Made by a program: the position numbers and the translations under genes. Below, one piece after another: positions 1-6,094 of a DNA stretch of 7,622 nucleotides (positions within the stretch are counted from its first letter, which is position 1; each line of letters begins with the position of its first letter). The DNA comes from Actinomycetota bacterium. GTDB lineage: Bacteria > Actinomycetota > Actinomycetes > Nanopelagicales > Nanopelagicaceae. The stretch is taken from positions 1 through 7,622 of the forward strand of contig CANCGX010000049.1 in NCBI GenBank assembly GCA_947377725.1. The letters are read 5' to 3'. Under the pieces are notes generated by a model that worked only from the letters and a program-made list of their open reading frames with translations, searched no databases and was not told where the DNA came from.

Positions 1-2033
1 ACAATAAATTCAGCACAACGACCAGGGTGCCAAGGCGCCAAATCTGAGCGCTTAATCTCCCATGACAAATTCATTTGCTTCAGAATCGTCTCAACTTCTC
101 CAACAGCATCCGTCCACTCGTAGCTACGAGATTTCGACTTCCAGCTATCTCCGGCGACTTTTCCTACTTGCACGCCACAAATAAAGGAAAGCTGCGTTGG
201 AACCGATGAGAAGATTTCAGCAATCTGATCCTGTGGCGGACGCTTTCCAATTTCAGGGAAGATGCCAGGTTTTAAATCAATACTCTTACGAAATATCAAA
301 CCCATTTCAAAAATAGCGAAATCCTTGAATCCGCGTCCGTAATTTCGTTTCGCGGCTTCAAGCAATCCGGGTAAAAGGTGCGGACGCAAAAGTGGCTGAT
401 CTTCTGACATCGGATTTGCAATCTTGTATGACTCGGCGCGCGCTCCGACAAAACCCATCCGTGAAATTAGTTCTTCGTTTACGAATGGAAATGTCATAAC
501 TTCGGCGTAACCACGTGAGACCAGAGATTGTGCAAGCAATCTTCTGCGCTTCTGGGCAGGTGTTAATTCTGCTGCAGTCTTTCGTGGTGGGAGAATTGAT
601 GGAATTTTGTCATATCCGATATTGCGGGCGACTTCCTCAGTTAAGTCCGCTGCAGAATGAAGTTCGACTCTCCAAGATGGCGGATCGACAAAAAACTTTC
701 CATTCTTGATTTCAACATCGCAACCAACAAGTTCCAATTTCTCTTTAACAATCTCTGGTGAAATCTCCATGCCCATACGAAGTCCAACGTAGGTTGGATC
801 TAACTCGACTATAGGCAGGTAAACAGGTTGGCCTTGCGTAGAAGTTCCGACATATTGTGCATTACTGAGCTCAACTAACAATGCAGCGGCTCGAGCGGAA
901 GCAAACTCGGCAAGTGAAGGGTCAACACCTCTCTCTAGGCGGCGGGATGCCTCCGTAGAAAGTTTATGTCTACGCGAATTCTTTGCGATTGAGATTTGAT
1001 CAAATCTAACTGCTTCCACAGCAATCCGTGATGTCTTATCTGTTATCTCCGAATCCAAACCACCCATAGTGCCCGCTAAAGCAAGTACTTTCTGGGAATC
1101 GGCAACGACGAGATCATCAGGATTTAGCACGCGCTCTTGTCCATCCAAAGTCTTTAAAGACTTACTTGAACCTGCGCGACGTATCTCAAGGAAGTCATTT
1201 ACTTCATCGGCATCGAAAGCATGTAGCGGTTGACCAAGCTCCATCATCACGTAATTCGTTACATCAACAGCAAGGGAAATCGCTCGCATCCCACATTTCT
1301 CTATACGCCTTGTCATCCAAAGCGGCGAAGGAGAAGCAGGGTTGTAGTGTGAAATAGTTCTCAAATACATTACTGAAGCGCCATCCGTAATTCGAGCTTC
1401 AACGGGTTTCCCGGTTTCCTCAAACTTAATCGCTTTTGCGCTCAAGACTGGGTCTGTGAAGAGAAGTCCTAGGGAAGCAGCAATCTCTCGTGATATTCCG
1501 CGCAAGCTCAGTGCATATCCGCGATCTGGGTTTACAGCAACATCAAATATTGTGTCGTTAATTTGCAGAAGCTGGATGGCATCTTCGCCGACTTTTGAAG
1601 AATCGGATGGTAGAACAATAATTCCAGAGTGATCTTCGCCCATTCCTAATTCTTTGGCCGAGCAAATCATTCCATTCGACGTATGCCCGTAGGTCTCTCG
1701 GGCCGCAATTGCAAACTCACCAGGCAGTACAGCGCCAGGAAGCGCCACGACAACAAAGTCGCCAACCTCAAAATTTTGCGCACCACAAATAACATAACGG
1801 ATCTCAGGTTCTCCGCAATTTAAACCAACGTATCTAATTGGTTTCTTTTGCCCTTCAACCTGCTCTATGGAAACAACTTCTCCCACAACGAGAGGACCCG
1901 TCAAATCGCTACCTTGTTGAATAACTTCTTCAACTTCGAAACCAACTTTGACCAAGGCGGCTGCAATGTCTTCGTCAGAAATAGATGCTGGAAGATTTAC
2001 AAATTCTGAAATCCATGACCGAGGCGCGCGCAT
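1..2033 (-). CDS. pheT: Phenylalanyl-tRNA synthetase beta subunit (partial, C-terminus beyond the left edge)
   Basis: Beta subunit of the cytoplasmic alpha2-beta2 enzyme that charges tRNA-Phe. I translated it through the window without a stop or frameshift: 677 codons of a protein usually about 800 to 830 residues long. It opens MRAPRSWISEFV. An EMAP/OB-like tRNA-binding domain spans roughly residues 40-155 (CGAQNFEVGD near 84, then NGMICSAKELGMGEDHSG). The B3/B4 editing region covers about 200-360 (LAVDVTNYVMMELGQPLHAFD; ALAGTMGG; STEASRRLERGVD). The B5 domain follows at about 400-480. The catalytic-like domain starts near 485 (MSEDQPLLRPHLLPGLL) and reaches HPGRCAEF at the edge. The anticodon-binding FDX-ACB domain is therefore not visible. 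The ATG overlaps the pheS stop by one base (TAATG), so translation is probably coupled and subunits made in equal amounts. Identity is certain. Confidence 0.97.
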   Translation of the reverse strand, partial: MRAPRSWISEFVNLPASISDEDIAAALVKVGFEVEEVIQQGSDLTGPLVVGEVVSIEQVEGQKKPIRYVGLNCGEPEIRYVICGAQNFEVGDFVVVALPGAVLPGEFAIAARETYGHTSNGMICSAKELGMGEDHSGIIVLPSDSSKVGEDAIQLLQINDTIFDVAVNPDRGYALSLRGISREIAASLGLLFTDPVLSAKAIKFEETGKPVEARITDGASVMYLRTISHYNPASPSPLWMTRRIEKCGMRAISLAVDVTNYVMMELGQPLHAFDADEVNDFLEIRRAGSSKSLKTLDGQERVLNPDDLVVADSQKVLALAGTMGGLDSEITDKTSRIAVEAVRFDQISIAKNSRRHKLSTEASRRLERGVDPSLAEFASARAAALLVELSNAQYVGTSTQGQPVYLPIVELDPTYVGLRMGMEISPEIVKEKLELVGCDVEIKNGKFFVDPPSWRVELHSAADLTEEVARNIGYDKIPSILPPRKTAAELTPAQKRRRLLAQSLVSRGYAEVMTFPFVNEELISRMGFVGARAESYKIANPMSEDQPLLRPHLLPGLLEAAKRNYGRGFKDFAIFEMGLIFRKSIDLKPGIFPEIGKRPPQDQIAEIFSSVPTQLSFICGVQVGKVAGDSWKSKSRSYEWTDAVGEVETILKQMNLSWEIKRSDLAPWHPGRCAEFI

Positions 2034-3046
2034 TACAACCCCAATCCAAATGAACGACTAAATCGAATGTCGCCTTCGACGATATCGTGCATATCCTTAA
2101 TTCCTTGGCGGACCATGAGAGTGCGCTCAAGTCCCATTCCAAATGCAAAACCGCTGTAAACAGTTGAATCGATTCCGGCAGTTTCCAAAACTCGTGGATT
2201 TACCATTCCGCACCCACCCCACTCAATCCAACGGTTGTTAAACCAAACATCGACCTCGGCGCTCGGCTCCGTAAATGGAAAAAATGATGGGCGCAAACGG
2301 GTAATCGCATCCGGACCAAACATTTTCATCGCGAAATCATCTAGCGCACCTTTGAGGTGAGCCATTGTGATTCCATTATCAACGACGAGACCTTCGACTT
2401 GGCTAAAAACAGGACTATGGGTTGTATCCAACTCATCAGCTCTAAAAGTTCTACCTGGCGAAACGATAAATATTGGTGGTTCCTGCGTGAGCATGGTTCT
2501 CATTTGCACGGGTGAAGTGTGCGTTCGAAGCACCAAACCAGATTCCAATGGTTCAATAAAGAAGGTGTCTTGCATTGTGCGCGCCGGATGATCTGCAGGA
2601 ATATTGAGCGAATCAAAGTTGAGCCATCCAGCTTCAAGCTCTGGACCCTCTGCGATTGCATAACCAAGACTGAGAAAGTAGTCAGATACTTCATTCTTAA
2701 TGACAGTTAGAGGATGCAACCCACCCACATGCGTGTTGCTGGCAGGAAGGGTTACATCAACCATCTCTTCAATAAGGACTCGAGCATCACGTTCCGCTTC
2801 GAGTTGAGTTTGCTTCTCAGCAAATGCAGAACCGATTGCCGCTTTTGCTGCTCCAAGGATCTTTCCAAATTCTGCACGTTCCGACGCCTCTATTTTGCCC
2901 AAGCTTTGATTCAATTTTGCGATCGGAGACTTATCCCCCACATGTTCGACTTTTACAGCTTTGAACTCTTCCAAATTGCTGGCGGCTGAAATAGCGCTCA
3001 ATGCGGATTGGAGAGCAACATCAATTGCTTGTGAAGAAAGGCTCAT
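2033..3046 (-). CDS. pheS: Phenylalanyl-tRNA synthetase alpha subunit
   Basis: Catalytic alpha subunit, 337 residues, the usual length. A helical coiled-coil arm that contacts tRNA occupies about residues 1-90. The class II catalytic core follows: motif 1 region from GGLHPL at 108, motif 2 at about 199-219 (R199, F201-R202, then THSPVFSQVEG), the phenylalanine-pocket segment PSFFPFTEPSAEVDV, and motif 3 GFAFGMGLER at 299-308. It activates phenylalanine with ATP and, with PheT, transfers it to tRNA-Phe. The ATG at 3046 is the only reasonable start: an in-frame stop lies five codons upstream. The Shine-Dalgarno sequence is weak. It lies 26 bases after the methyltransferase gene and overlaps pheT by one base. 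I saw no phenylalanine-rich leader peptide in front of it. Confidence 0.97.
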   Translation of the reverse strand: MSLSSQAIDVALQSALSAISAASNLEEFKAVKVEHVGDKSPIAKLNQSLGKIEASERAEFGKILGAAKAAIGSAFAEKQTQLEAERDARVLIEEMVDVTLPASNTHVGGLHPLTVIKNEVSDYFLSLGYAIAEGPELEAGWLNFDSLNIPADHPARTMQDTFFIEPLESGLVLRTHTSPVQMRTMLTQEPPIFIVSPGRTFRADELDTTHSPVFSQVEGLVVDNGITMAHLKGALDDFAMKMFGPDAITRLRPSFFPFTEPSAEVDVWFNNRWIEWGGCGMVNPRVLETAGIDSTVYSGFAFGMGLERTLMVRQGIKDMHDIVEGDIRFSRSFGLGL

Positions 3047-3072
3047 AATGACTGAATCTTACTCAATACTTA

Positions 3073-3858
3073 TCAGGATAAGTGGAACATTACGATTGCG
3101 GCTGCGCTGGCAACGTTGAAACTCTCTGCGTGGCCCTTCATGGGAATACTCACTGTTTTCACTTGATGGGGTAATTCTGGAAGTCCGCGAGCTTCATTCC
3201 CGAATACAACCACTACATCATCGGTTGGCTCGAGGTCTGCCAACGAAATATCCCCTGAACCATCGAGCCCATAGATGCTCTTTTCGCCAGCCCACTCAAC
3301 AAGTTTTTCGAGCGATACCCCTTCCACGACAGGGATGTTCCACAACGAACCTGCTGTCGACCGCACAACTTTCGGACTGAAAACATCCACACTTAAATCA
3401 GAGAAAACAACTGCATCAAATCCACAAGCATCTGCCGTTCGGATTGCGGTGCCAGCATTTCCAGGATCCTGCAGTTGCCAAAAGTAGGCAATCTTTCGCG
3501 CTGAGGATATCGATTCCAAATCGTGTGCGAAATACTTGCAGAGCGCTAATACGCCTTGCGGTGATTGTGTATCTGTCATTGCATTCATAACAGCATCGCT
3601 CACGTTTACGACATCATGAGGAAGTAACTCTTCATGAAATTCGCTTTCAAGCTTTATGCGACCCTCAGCAGTCACGAAAATCTTTTGAATGTGTGGAGCA
3701 AATTTAGTCTTAGGCGAGAGCGCCCCTCTCAAGGATTGCATTCCGTCTGCGACAAACACGTGCTCGGCAGTCCGAATCTTCTTTCCGCGAGAACCTAAAA
3801 GAGCCTTCACTCGCTCAACGTGCGGCGAGTGAAGGCTCGTAATCTCTTGATGAGACAT
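3073..3858 (-). CDS. SpoU/TrmH-family RNA 2'-O-ribose methyltransferase
   Basis: SPOUT methyltransferase of 261 residues that would transfer a methyl group from S-adenosylmethionine to a ribose 2'-OH in rRNA or tRNA. The N-terminal part (about 1-105) resembles the substrate-binding domain found in TsnR-like and RlmB-like members. The C-terminal SpoU domain has all three motifs: DPGNAGTAIRTADACG at 131-146 (N134, R140), VFGNEARGLP at 218-227 (E222), and IPMKGHAESFNVASAAAI at 238-255 (S246, N248). Phe247 stands where Leu is more common (ESLNV). It lies 6 bases after rplT with no clear Shine-Dalgarno sequence, so coupling to rplT is likely. The position between rplT and pheS is conserved in Actinobacteria. 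The substrate base cannot be told from sequence, so I give no symbol. A strong inverted repeat lies within codons 7-20. Confidence 0.92.
   Translation of the reverse strand: MSHQEITSLHSPHVERVKALLGSRGKKIRTAEHVFVADGMQSLRGALSPKTKFAPHIQKIFVTAEGRIKLESEFHEELLPHDVVNVSDAVMNAMTDTQSPQGVLALCKYFAHDLESISSARKIAYFWQLQDPGNAGTAIRTADACGFDAVVFSDLSVDVFSPKVVRSTAGSLWNIPVVEGVSLEKLVEWAGEKSIYGLDGSGDISLADLEPTDDVVVVFGNEARGLPELPHQVKTVSIPMKGHAESFNVASAAAIVMFHLS
3797..3838 (-). terminator. Intragenic terminator-like hairpin in the 5' end of the methyltransferase gene
   Basis: Read on the minus strand, GAGCCTTCACTCGC, a 10-base loop, and GCGAGTGAAGGCTC form a perfect 14-bp stem (arms 3825-3838 and 3801-3814, 9 of 14 pairs G-C). 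TTTT follows immediately (3797-3800). This is the form of a Rho-independent terminator with a short T-run. It starts 21 bases into the coding sequence and 26 bases after the end of rplT. It may limit read-through from the ribosomal protein genes into the methyltransferase-pheST part, but only when ribosomes are not covering it. The structure is seen directly; the function is inferred. Confidence 0.5.
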
Positions 3859-3864
3859 TAGAAC

Positions 3865-4224
3865 TTAAACAGTAACGTGCTTGCGTGCTACCTCAACGAG
3901 TGTTGCAAAAGCTGCAGGATCGTTTGTAGCGAGTTCTGATAGAAGACGACGATCAACTTCGATGCCAGCTTCTTTCAGTCCCTGAATGAAACGGTTGTAT
4001 GTCATTCCGTTTGCACGGGCACCTGCGTTAATACGCTGGATCCATAGTCTGCGGAAATCGCCCTTCTTATCCTTACGGTGATCGAAGGCGTAAACCATTG
4101 AGTGGGTAACTTGCTCTTTTGCCTTTGAGAAAAGACGTGAACGTTGGCCACGATAACCAGAGGCACGTTCTAATGTTGAACGGCGCTTTTTCGCCGCATG
4201 CATACCGCGTTTGACTCTTGCCAT
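3865..4224 (-). CDS. rplT: 50S ribosomal protein L20
   Basis: Full-length bL20, 119 residues. It has the basic N-terminal tail (MARVKRGMHAAKKRR) that threads into 23S rRNA and is needed early in large-subunit assembly. The globular C-terminal part is also recognisable (DFRRLWIQRINAGAR, then NRFIQGLKEAGIEVDRR). The ATG follows AAGGGG at good spacing (about 8 bases). It is 13 bases after rpmI, in the universal infC-rpmI-rplT order. In E. coli and Bacillus, L20 represses this operon by binding a leader RNA that mimics its rRNA site; I could not identify such a mimic here by eye. Confidence 0.98.
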   Translation of the reverse strand: MARVKRGMHAAKKRRSTLERASGYRGQRSRLFSKAKEQVTHSMVYAFDHRKDKKGDFRRLWIQRINAGARANGMTYNRFIQGLKEAGIEVDRRLLSELATNDPAAFATLVEVARKHVTV

Positions 4225-4237
4225 TTTTCGCTACCCC

Positions 4238-4435
4238 TTACTTCAACCCAAGCATGCGCTTGGCTGTAAATGATGATGGAGCTTTTGCAACACCGTCTTT
4301 ACTCAAGCGTCGTGTGACGCGAGAAGACTTGTGCTCCAAAAGGTGGCGCTTTCCTGCGCGCTCGTGCATGACCTTGCCGGTACCTGTAAGGCGGAAGGTC
4401 TTCTTCGCCCCACTGTGGGTCTTCATCTTTGGCAT
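4238..4435 (-). CDS. rpmI: 50S ribosomal protein L35
   Basis: Full-length bL35, 65 residues and strongly basic. It starts MPKMKTHSGAKKTFRLTGTG, the signature of the family, and ends FTAKRMLGLK. It is a component of the large ribosomal subunit and sits between infC and rplT in the conserved operon. The ATG has a strong Shine-Dalgarno sequence (AGGAGA, 5 bases before the start). It lies 30 bases after the infC stop and 13 before rplT. Confidence 0.98.
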   Translation of the reverse strand: MPKMKTHSGAKKTFRLTGTGKVMHERAGKRHLLEHKSSRVTRRLSKDGVAKAPSSFTAKRMLGLK

Positions 4436-4465
4436 TTGTATCTCCTGTCTTAACTGAGCAACTCG

Positions 4466-5080
4466 TTACTGAGCTACTTCAGTTTCCTTCTCAGTGCTGG
4501 TTTCCTCAGCAGCTGAAGCCTGTTGTGGTGCAACTTTCGCTTTCTTAGAAGCAGTTTTTTGAGAAGCTTTCTTTACAGTTGGCCCCAAAACCATCGTCAT
4601 GCTTCGTCCCTCTTTCTTAGGGGCGAATTCGACAACAGCAACTTCTACCAATTCTTCTGCAAGTTTCATCAAAAGACGGTAACCCATCTCGGGACGAGTT
4701 TGCTCTCTTCCGCGGAATTGAACAGTTACTTTGACTTTGTCTCCGCCTTTGAGAAACTTCTCAATATGATTACGTTTTGTTTCGTAATCATGTGGCTCGA
4801 TCTTCAGTCCAAGACGCATCTCTTTCACAACGATATGTGTTTGGTTCTGCCTTGCCTCGCGTACTTTTTGTGCTAGCTCGTACTTGTATTTTCCGAAATC
4901 CATCACTTTGCACACTGGCGGATTGGCATCCGGTGAAATTTCGACGAGATCTAAACCAACCTCATCAGCCATTTGCATTGCTGTATCGATATCGACGATA
5001 CCGACCTGCTCACCTGAATAACCAATCAAACGAACTTGTGGAACACGAATTCGATCGTTGATTCGTAAATCTGCGCTGAT
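4466..5080 (-). CDS. infC: Translation initiation factor IF-3, with a non-canonical ATC start
   Basis: IF3 binds the 30S subunit, prevents early 50S joining and rejects wrong initiator codons. The protein has the N-domain (RINDRIRVPQVRLIG, GEQVGIVDIDTA, LDLVEISPDANPPVCKVMDFGKYKYE) and C-domain (VKEMRLGLKIEPHDYETK, FLKGGDKVKVTVQFRGREQ, GYRLLMKL, then EGRSMTMVLGP). A low-complexity K/A/E-rich tail of about 35 residues follows, as in other actinobacterial IF3s. The first ATG/GTG/TTG in frame is TTG at 5029, but that would delete the conserved ISADLRINDRIRVPQVR segment. Upstream in this frame only ATC (5078-5080) and ATT (5099-5101) are plausible before a TGA at 5111. I chose ATC because GGAAAGG lies 8 bases before it. 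That gives 204 residues. AUU starts are known in enterobacterial infC and underlie autoregulation by IF3, so a similar loop is likely here. Confidence 0.9.
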   Translation of the reverse strand: MSADLRINDRIRVPQVRLIGYSGEQVGIVDIDTAMQMADEVGLDLVEISPDANPPVCKVMDFGKYKYELAQKVREARQNQTHIVVKEMRLGLKIEPHDYETKRNHIEKFLKGGDKVKVTVQFRGREQTRPEMGYRLLMKLAEELVEVAVVEFAPKKEGRSMTMVLGPTVKKASQKTASKKAKVAPQQASAAEETSTEKETEVAQ

Positions 5081-5085
5081 AACTG

Positions 5086-5095
5086 CAACCTTTCC
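5086..5095 (-). promoter_or_regulatory. Ribosome binding site that decides the infC start
   Basis: On the minus strand the purine-rich GGAAAGG ends 8 bases before the ATC at 5080, just where the conserved IF3 sequence begins (ISADLRIND). The competing ATT at 5101 has only a weaker AAGAAGTGA upstream. The spacing favours ATC. Confidence 0.5.
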
Positions 5096-5110
5096 GTAAA
5101 TGAATAGAGT

Positions 5111-5164
5111 TCACTTCTTACAGGTGGGTTTGCCGCAGAAAGCGATGCACCTAAAACGGCGCAT
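5111..5164 (-). CDS. Putative 17-residue leader peptide upstream of infC
   Basis: A short ORF from ATG (5164) to TGA (5111) encodes MRRFRCIAFCGKPTCKK. It is basic and has three cysteines (positions 6, 10 and 15; C-x3-C-x4-C). AAGGAG lies 9 bases before the ATG, one of the best Shine-Dalgarno matches in the window. The ORF is in the same frame as infC: after its TGA the frame reads on to the infC start 30 bases later. A 7-bp hairpin contains its start codon. I do not recognise the peptide. It may be a regulatory uORF, with infC translated by reinitiation, or a chance ORF. The three cysteines recall cysteine-containing leader peptides reported in mycobacteria, but nothing else ties infC to cysteine. 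Confidence 0.45.
   Translation of the reverse strand: MRRFRCIAFCGKPTCKK
5145..5164 (-). promoter_or_regulatory. Hairpin over the small-ORF start codon, with a competing alternative pairing
   Basis: On the minus strand ATGCGCC (5158-5164) pairs with GGTGCAT (5145-5151), with one G-U pair and a 6-base loop GTTTTA. The stem includes the ATG of the small ORF. AGGTG within the downstream arm can instead pair with CACCT further along (5122-5126 against 5148-5152), which would break the first hairpin. Two mutually exclusive pairings in front of infC fit an RNA switch or attenuator, but both stems are short. Confidence 0.3.
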
Positions 5165-5173
5165 GCGCACAAT

Positions 5174-5179
5174 CTCCTT
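5174..5179 (-). promoter_or_regulatory. Strong Shine-Dalgarno sequence of the small ORF
   Basis: AAGGAG on the minus strand, 9 bases before the ATG at 5164. It forms one side of a small CTCC-GTAA-GGAG hairpin (5174-5185) with a GNRA-type loop, so it could be partly masked. With no gene-sized ORF following it, it is the main reason to take the small ORF seriously. Confidence 0.55.
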
Positions 5180-5193
5180 ACGGAGTCTTGACC

Positions 5194-5222
5194 AGATTAT
5201 TCGGCCCATTGCATCCACTAAA
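5194..5222 (-). promoter_or_regulatory. Possible promoter of the infC operon
   Basis: On the minus strand TTTAGT (5217-5222) and TAATCT (5194-5199) are 17 bases apart. The -10 fits the TANNNT pattern; the -35 is poor. A start about 7 bases later would give a leader of some 25 to 30 bases before the small ORF. Another TANNNT hexamer, TAGGAT (5283-5288), is an alternative. This is a guess from motif shape. Confidence 0.25.
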
Positions 5223-5248
5223 GGATTGGCAAGAGCACTCAAATAACC

Positions 5249-5273
5249 AAGGTGGGAGCGGCAAGCTCCACTT
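5249..5273 (-). terminator. Weak terminator-like hairpin after fabI
   Basis: On the minus strand GGAGC, loop TTGCC, GCTCC form a 5-bp G-C-rich stem (5265-5269 with 5255-5259). AAGT and ACCTT can extend it with bulges. The sequence after it, GGTTATTT, is only moderately T-rich. It is placed 50 bases after the fabI stop, where a terminator would be expected, but it could equally be part of the infC leader. Confidence 0.28.
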
Positions 5274-5323
5274 GATGTCGTAATCCTAGCCGACTGGCTG
5301 GATTTCGAGAAATTTAGGGTGAG

Positions 5324-6094
5324 CTAGCCAGCTACCGCGTGGAAACCACCATCAACGTGAATGATCTCTCCCGTTGTCTTGGGAAACCAGTCAGAAAGAA
5401 GGGCACATGCCCCTTGAGCAGATGGAACGGGGTCTGAAACATCCCACTTAAGTGGCGCCCGCTGATCCCATAGATGTTCAAACATTTCGAAGCCTGGAAT
5501 GGATTTCGCCGCAATTGTTTTCAAGGGTCCAGCTGCAATCAGGTTAACTCGGATATTTTCTTTGCCCAATTCGCGCGCTAGGTAGCGAGAGGTTGATTCA
5601 AGAGCTGCTTTTGAGACGCCCATCCAGTCGTACGCTGGATACGCAATCTGAGCATCGAAATCGAGCCCTACGACACTTGCGCCTTCTGGCTTAAAGAGCG
5701 GGCGACATGCCATCACCAATGATTTCAAAGAGAAGGCTGAGACTTGAACTGCCATCGCAACGTCTTCCCATGGGGTTTGCAGGAATTTGCCGCCTAGTGC
5801 AGTTTCTGGAGCAAAGGCAATTGAATGGACCACTCCATCGACATGAGGCATATGTTCTTTAACTTTGCTTGCAAAAGTATCGAGATGTTCCTGATTGGTG
5901 ACATCCAACTCAAGAACTTCAACTGGCTTAGGTAGGCGTGAGGCAATTCGAGTTGTGAGCGAAAGCCCTCTTCCGAATCCAGTCAAGATGACATTCGCAC
6001 CTTCTTCTTGAGCAAGGCGAGCAATGTGAAATGCAATCGACCCATCCGTCAAAACCCCAGTTACGACAATATTCTTATTTGAAAGTAGTCCCAT
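5324..6094 (-). CDS. fabI: Enoyl-[acyl-carrier-protein] reductase, InhA-like FabI
   Basis: NADH-dependent reduction of trans-2-enoyl-ACP, the last step of each elongation round in type II fatty acid synthesis. 256 residues, close to mycobacterial InhA (269). Short-chain dehydrogenase fold with the FabI-type nucleotide site TGVLTDGSIAFHIA at 12-25, D64-V65 for the adenine, HSIAFAP at 90-96, the active-site pair Y155 and K162 in PAYDWMGVSKAALES, and AAGPLKT followed by WDQRAPLKW. Lys162 and Tyr155 are seven residues apart, as Tyr158 and Lys165 in InhA; Phe146 matches InhA Phe149. The ATG overlaps the fabG stop by one base (TAATG), so the two enzymes are probably co-translated, as in the mycobacterial fabG1-inhA operon. 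Mycolic acid synthesis is not implied. No Shine-Dalgarno sequence beyond GGAATGGGG is obvious. Confidence 0.95.
   Translation of the reverse strand: MGLLSNKNIVVTGVLTDGSIAFHIARLAQEEGANVILTGFGRGLSLTTRIASRLPKPVEVLELDVTNQEHLDTFASKVKEHMPHVDGVVHSIAFAPETALGGKFLQTPWEDVAMAVQVSAFSLKSLVMACRPLFKPEGASVVGLDFDAQIAYPAYDWMGVSKAALESTSRYLARELGKENIRVNLIAAGPLKTIAAKSIPGFEMFEHLWDQRAPLKWDVSDPVPSAQGACALLSDWFPKTTGEIIHVDGGFHAVAG

Larger units (their letters stand above)
5165..5323 (-). other. Non-coding leader between fabI and the infC block
   Basis: About 159 bases without a gene, the longest such stretch in the window. It must hold the end of the fabG-fabI transcript and probably the promoter of the translation operon. 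I see one terminator-like hairpin (5249-5273), two possible -10 hexamers and the Shine-Dalgarno sequence of the small ORF. I see no tRNA and no riboswitch class that I recognise. Confidence 0.6.

Noticed and set aside
515..1357. Small plus-strand ORFs opposite pheT (515-709 and 1166-1357)
   Set aside because: They lie antisense to a continuous, well-conserved pheT and show no recognisable protein features.
4466..5029. infC starting at TTG 5029
   Set aside because: This would remove the conserved RINDRIRVPQVR part of the IF3 N-domain, which reads on in frame upstream.
4523..5061. Plus-strand ORFs opposite infC
   Set aside because: Shadows of the infC coding frame; composition and lack of any family motif speak against real genes.
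5159..5168. GCGCATGCGC palindrome as a stand-alone protein site
   Set aside because: It is only 10 bases and is better explained by the small-ORF start and its hairpin.
5165..5323. L20-type autoregulatory leader in front of infC
   Set aside because: Such leaders are known in Bacillus and E. coli, but I could not find a convincing mimic of the L20 rRNA site by eye. A covariance-model search would settle it.
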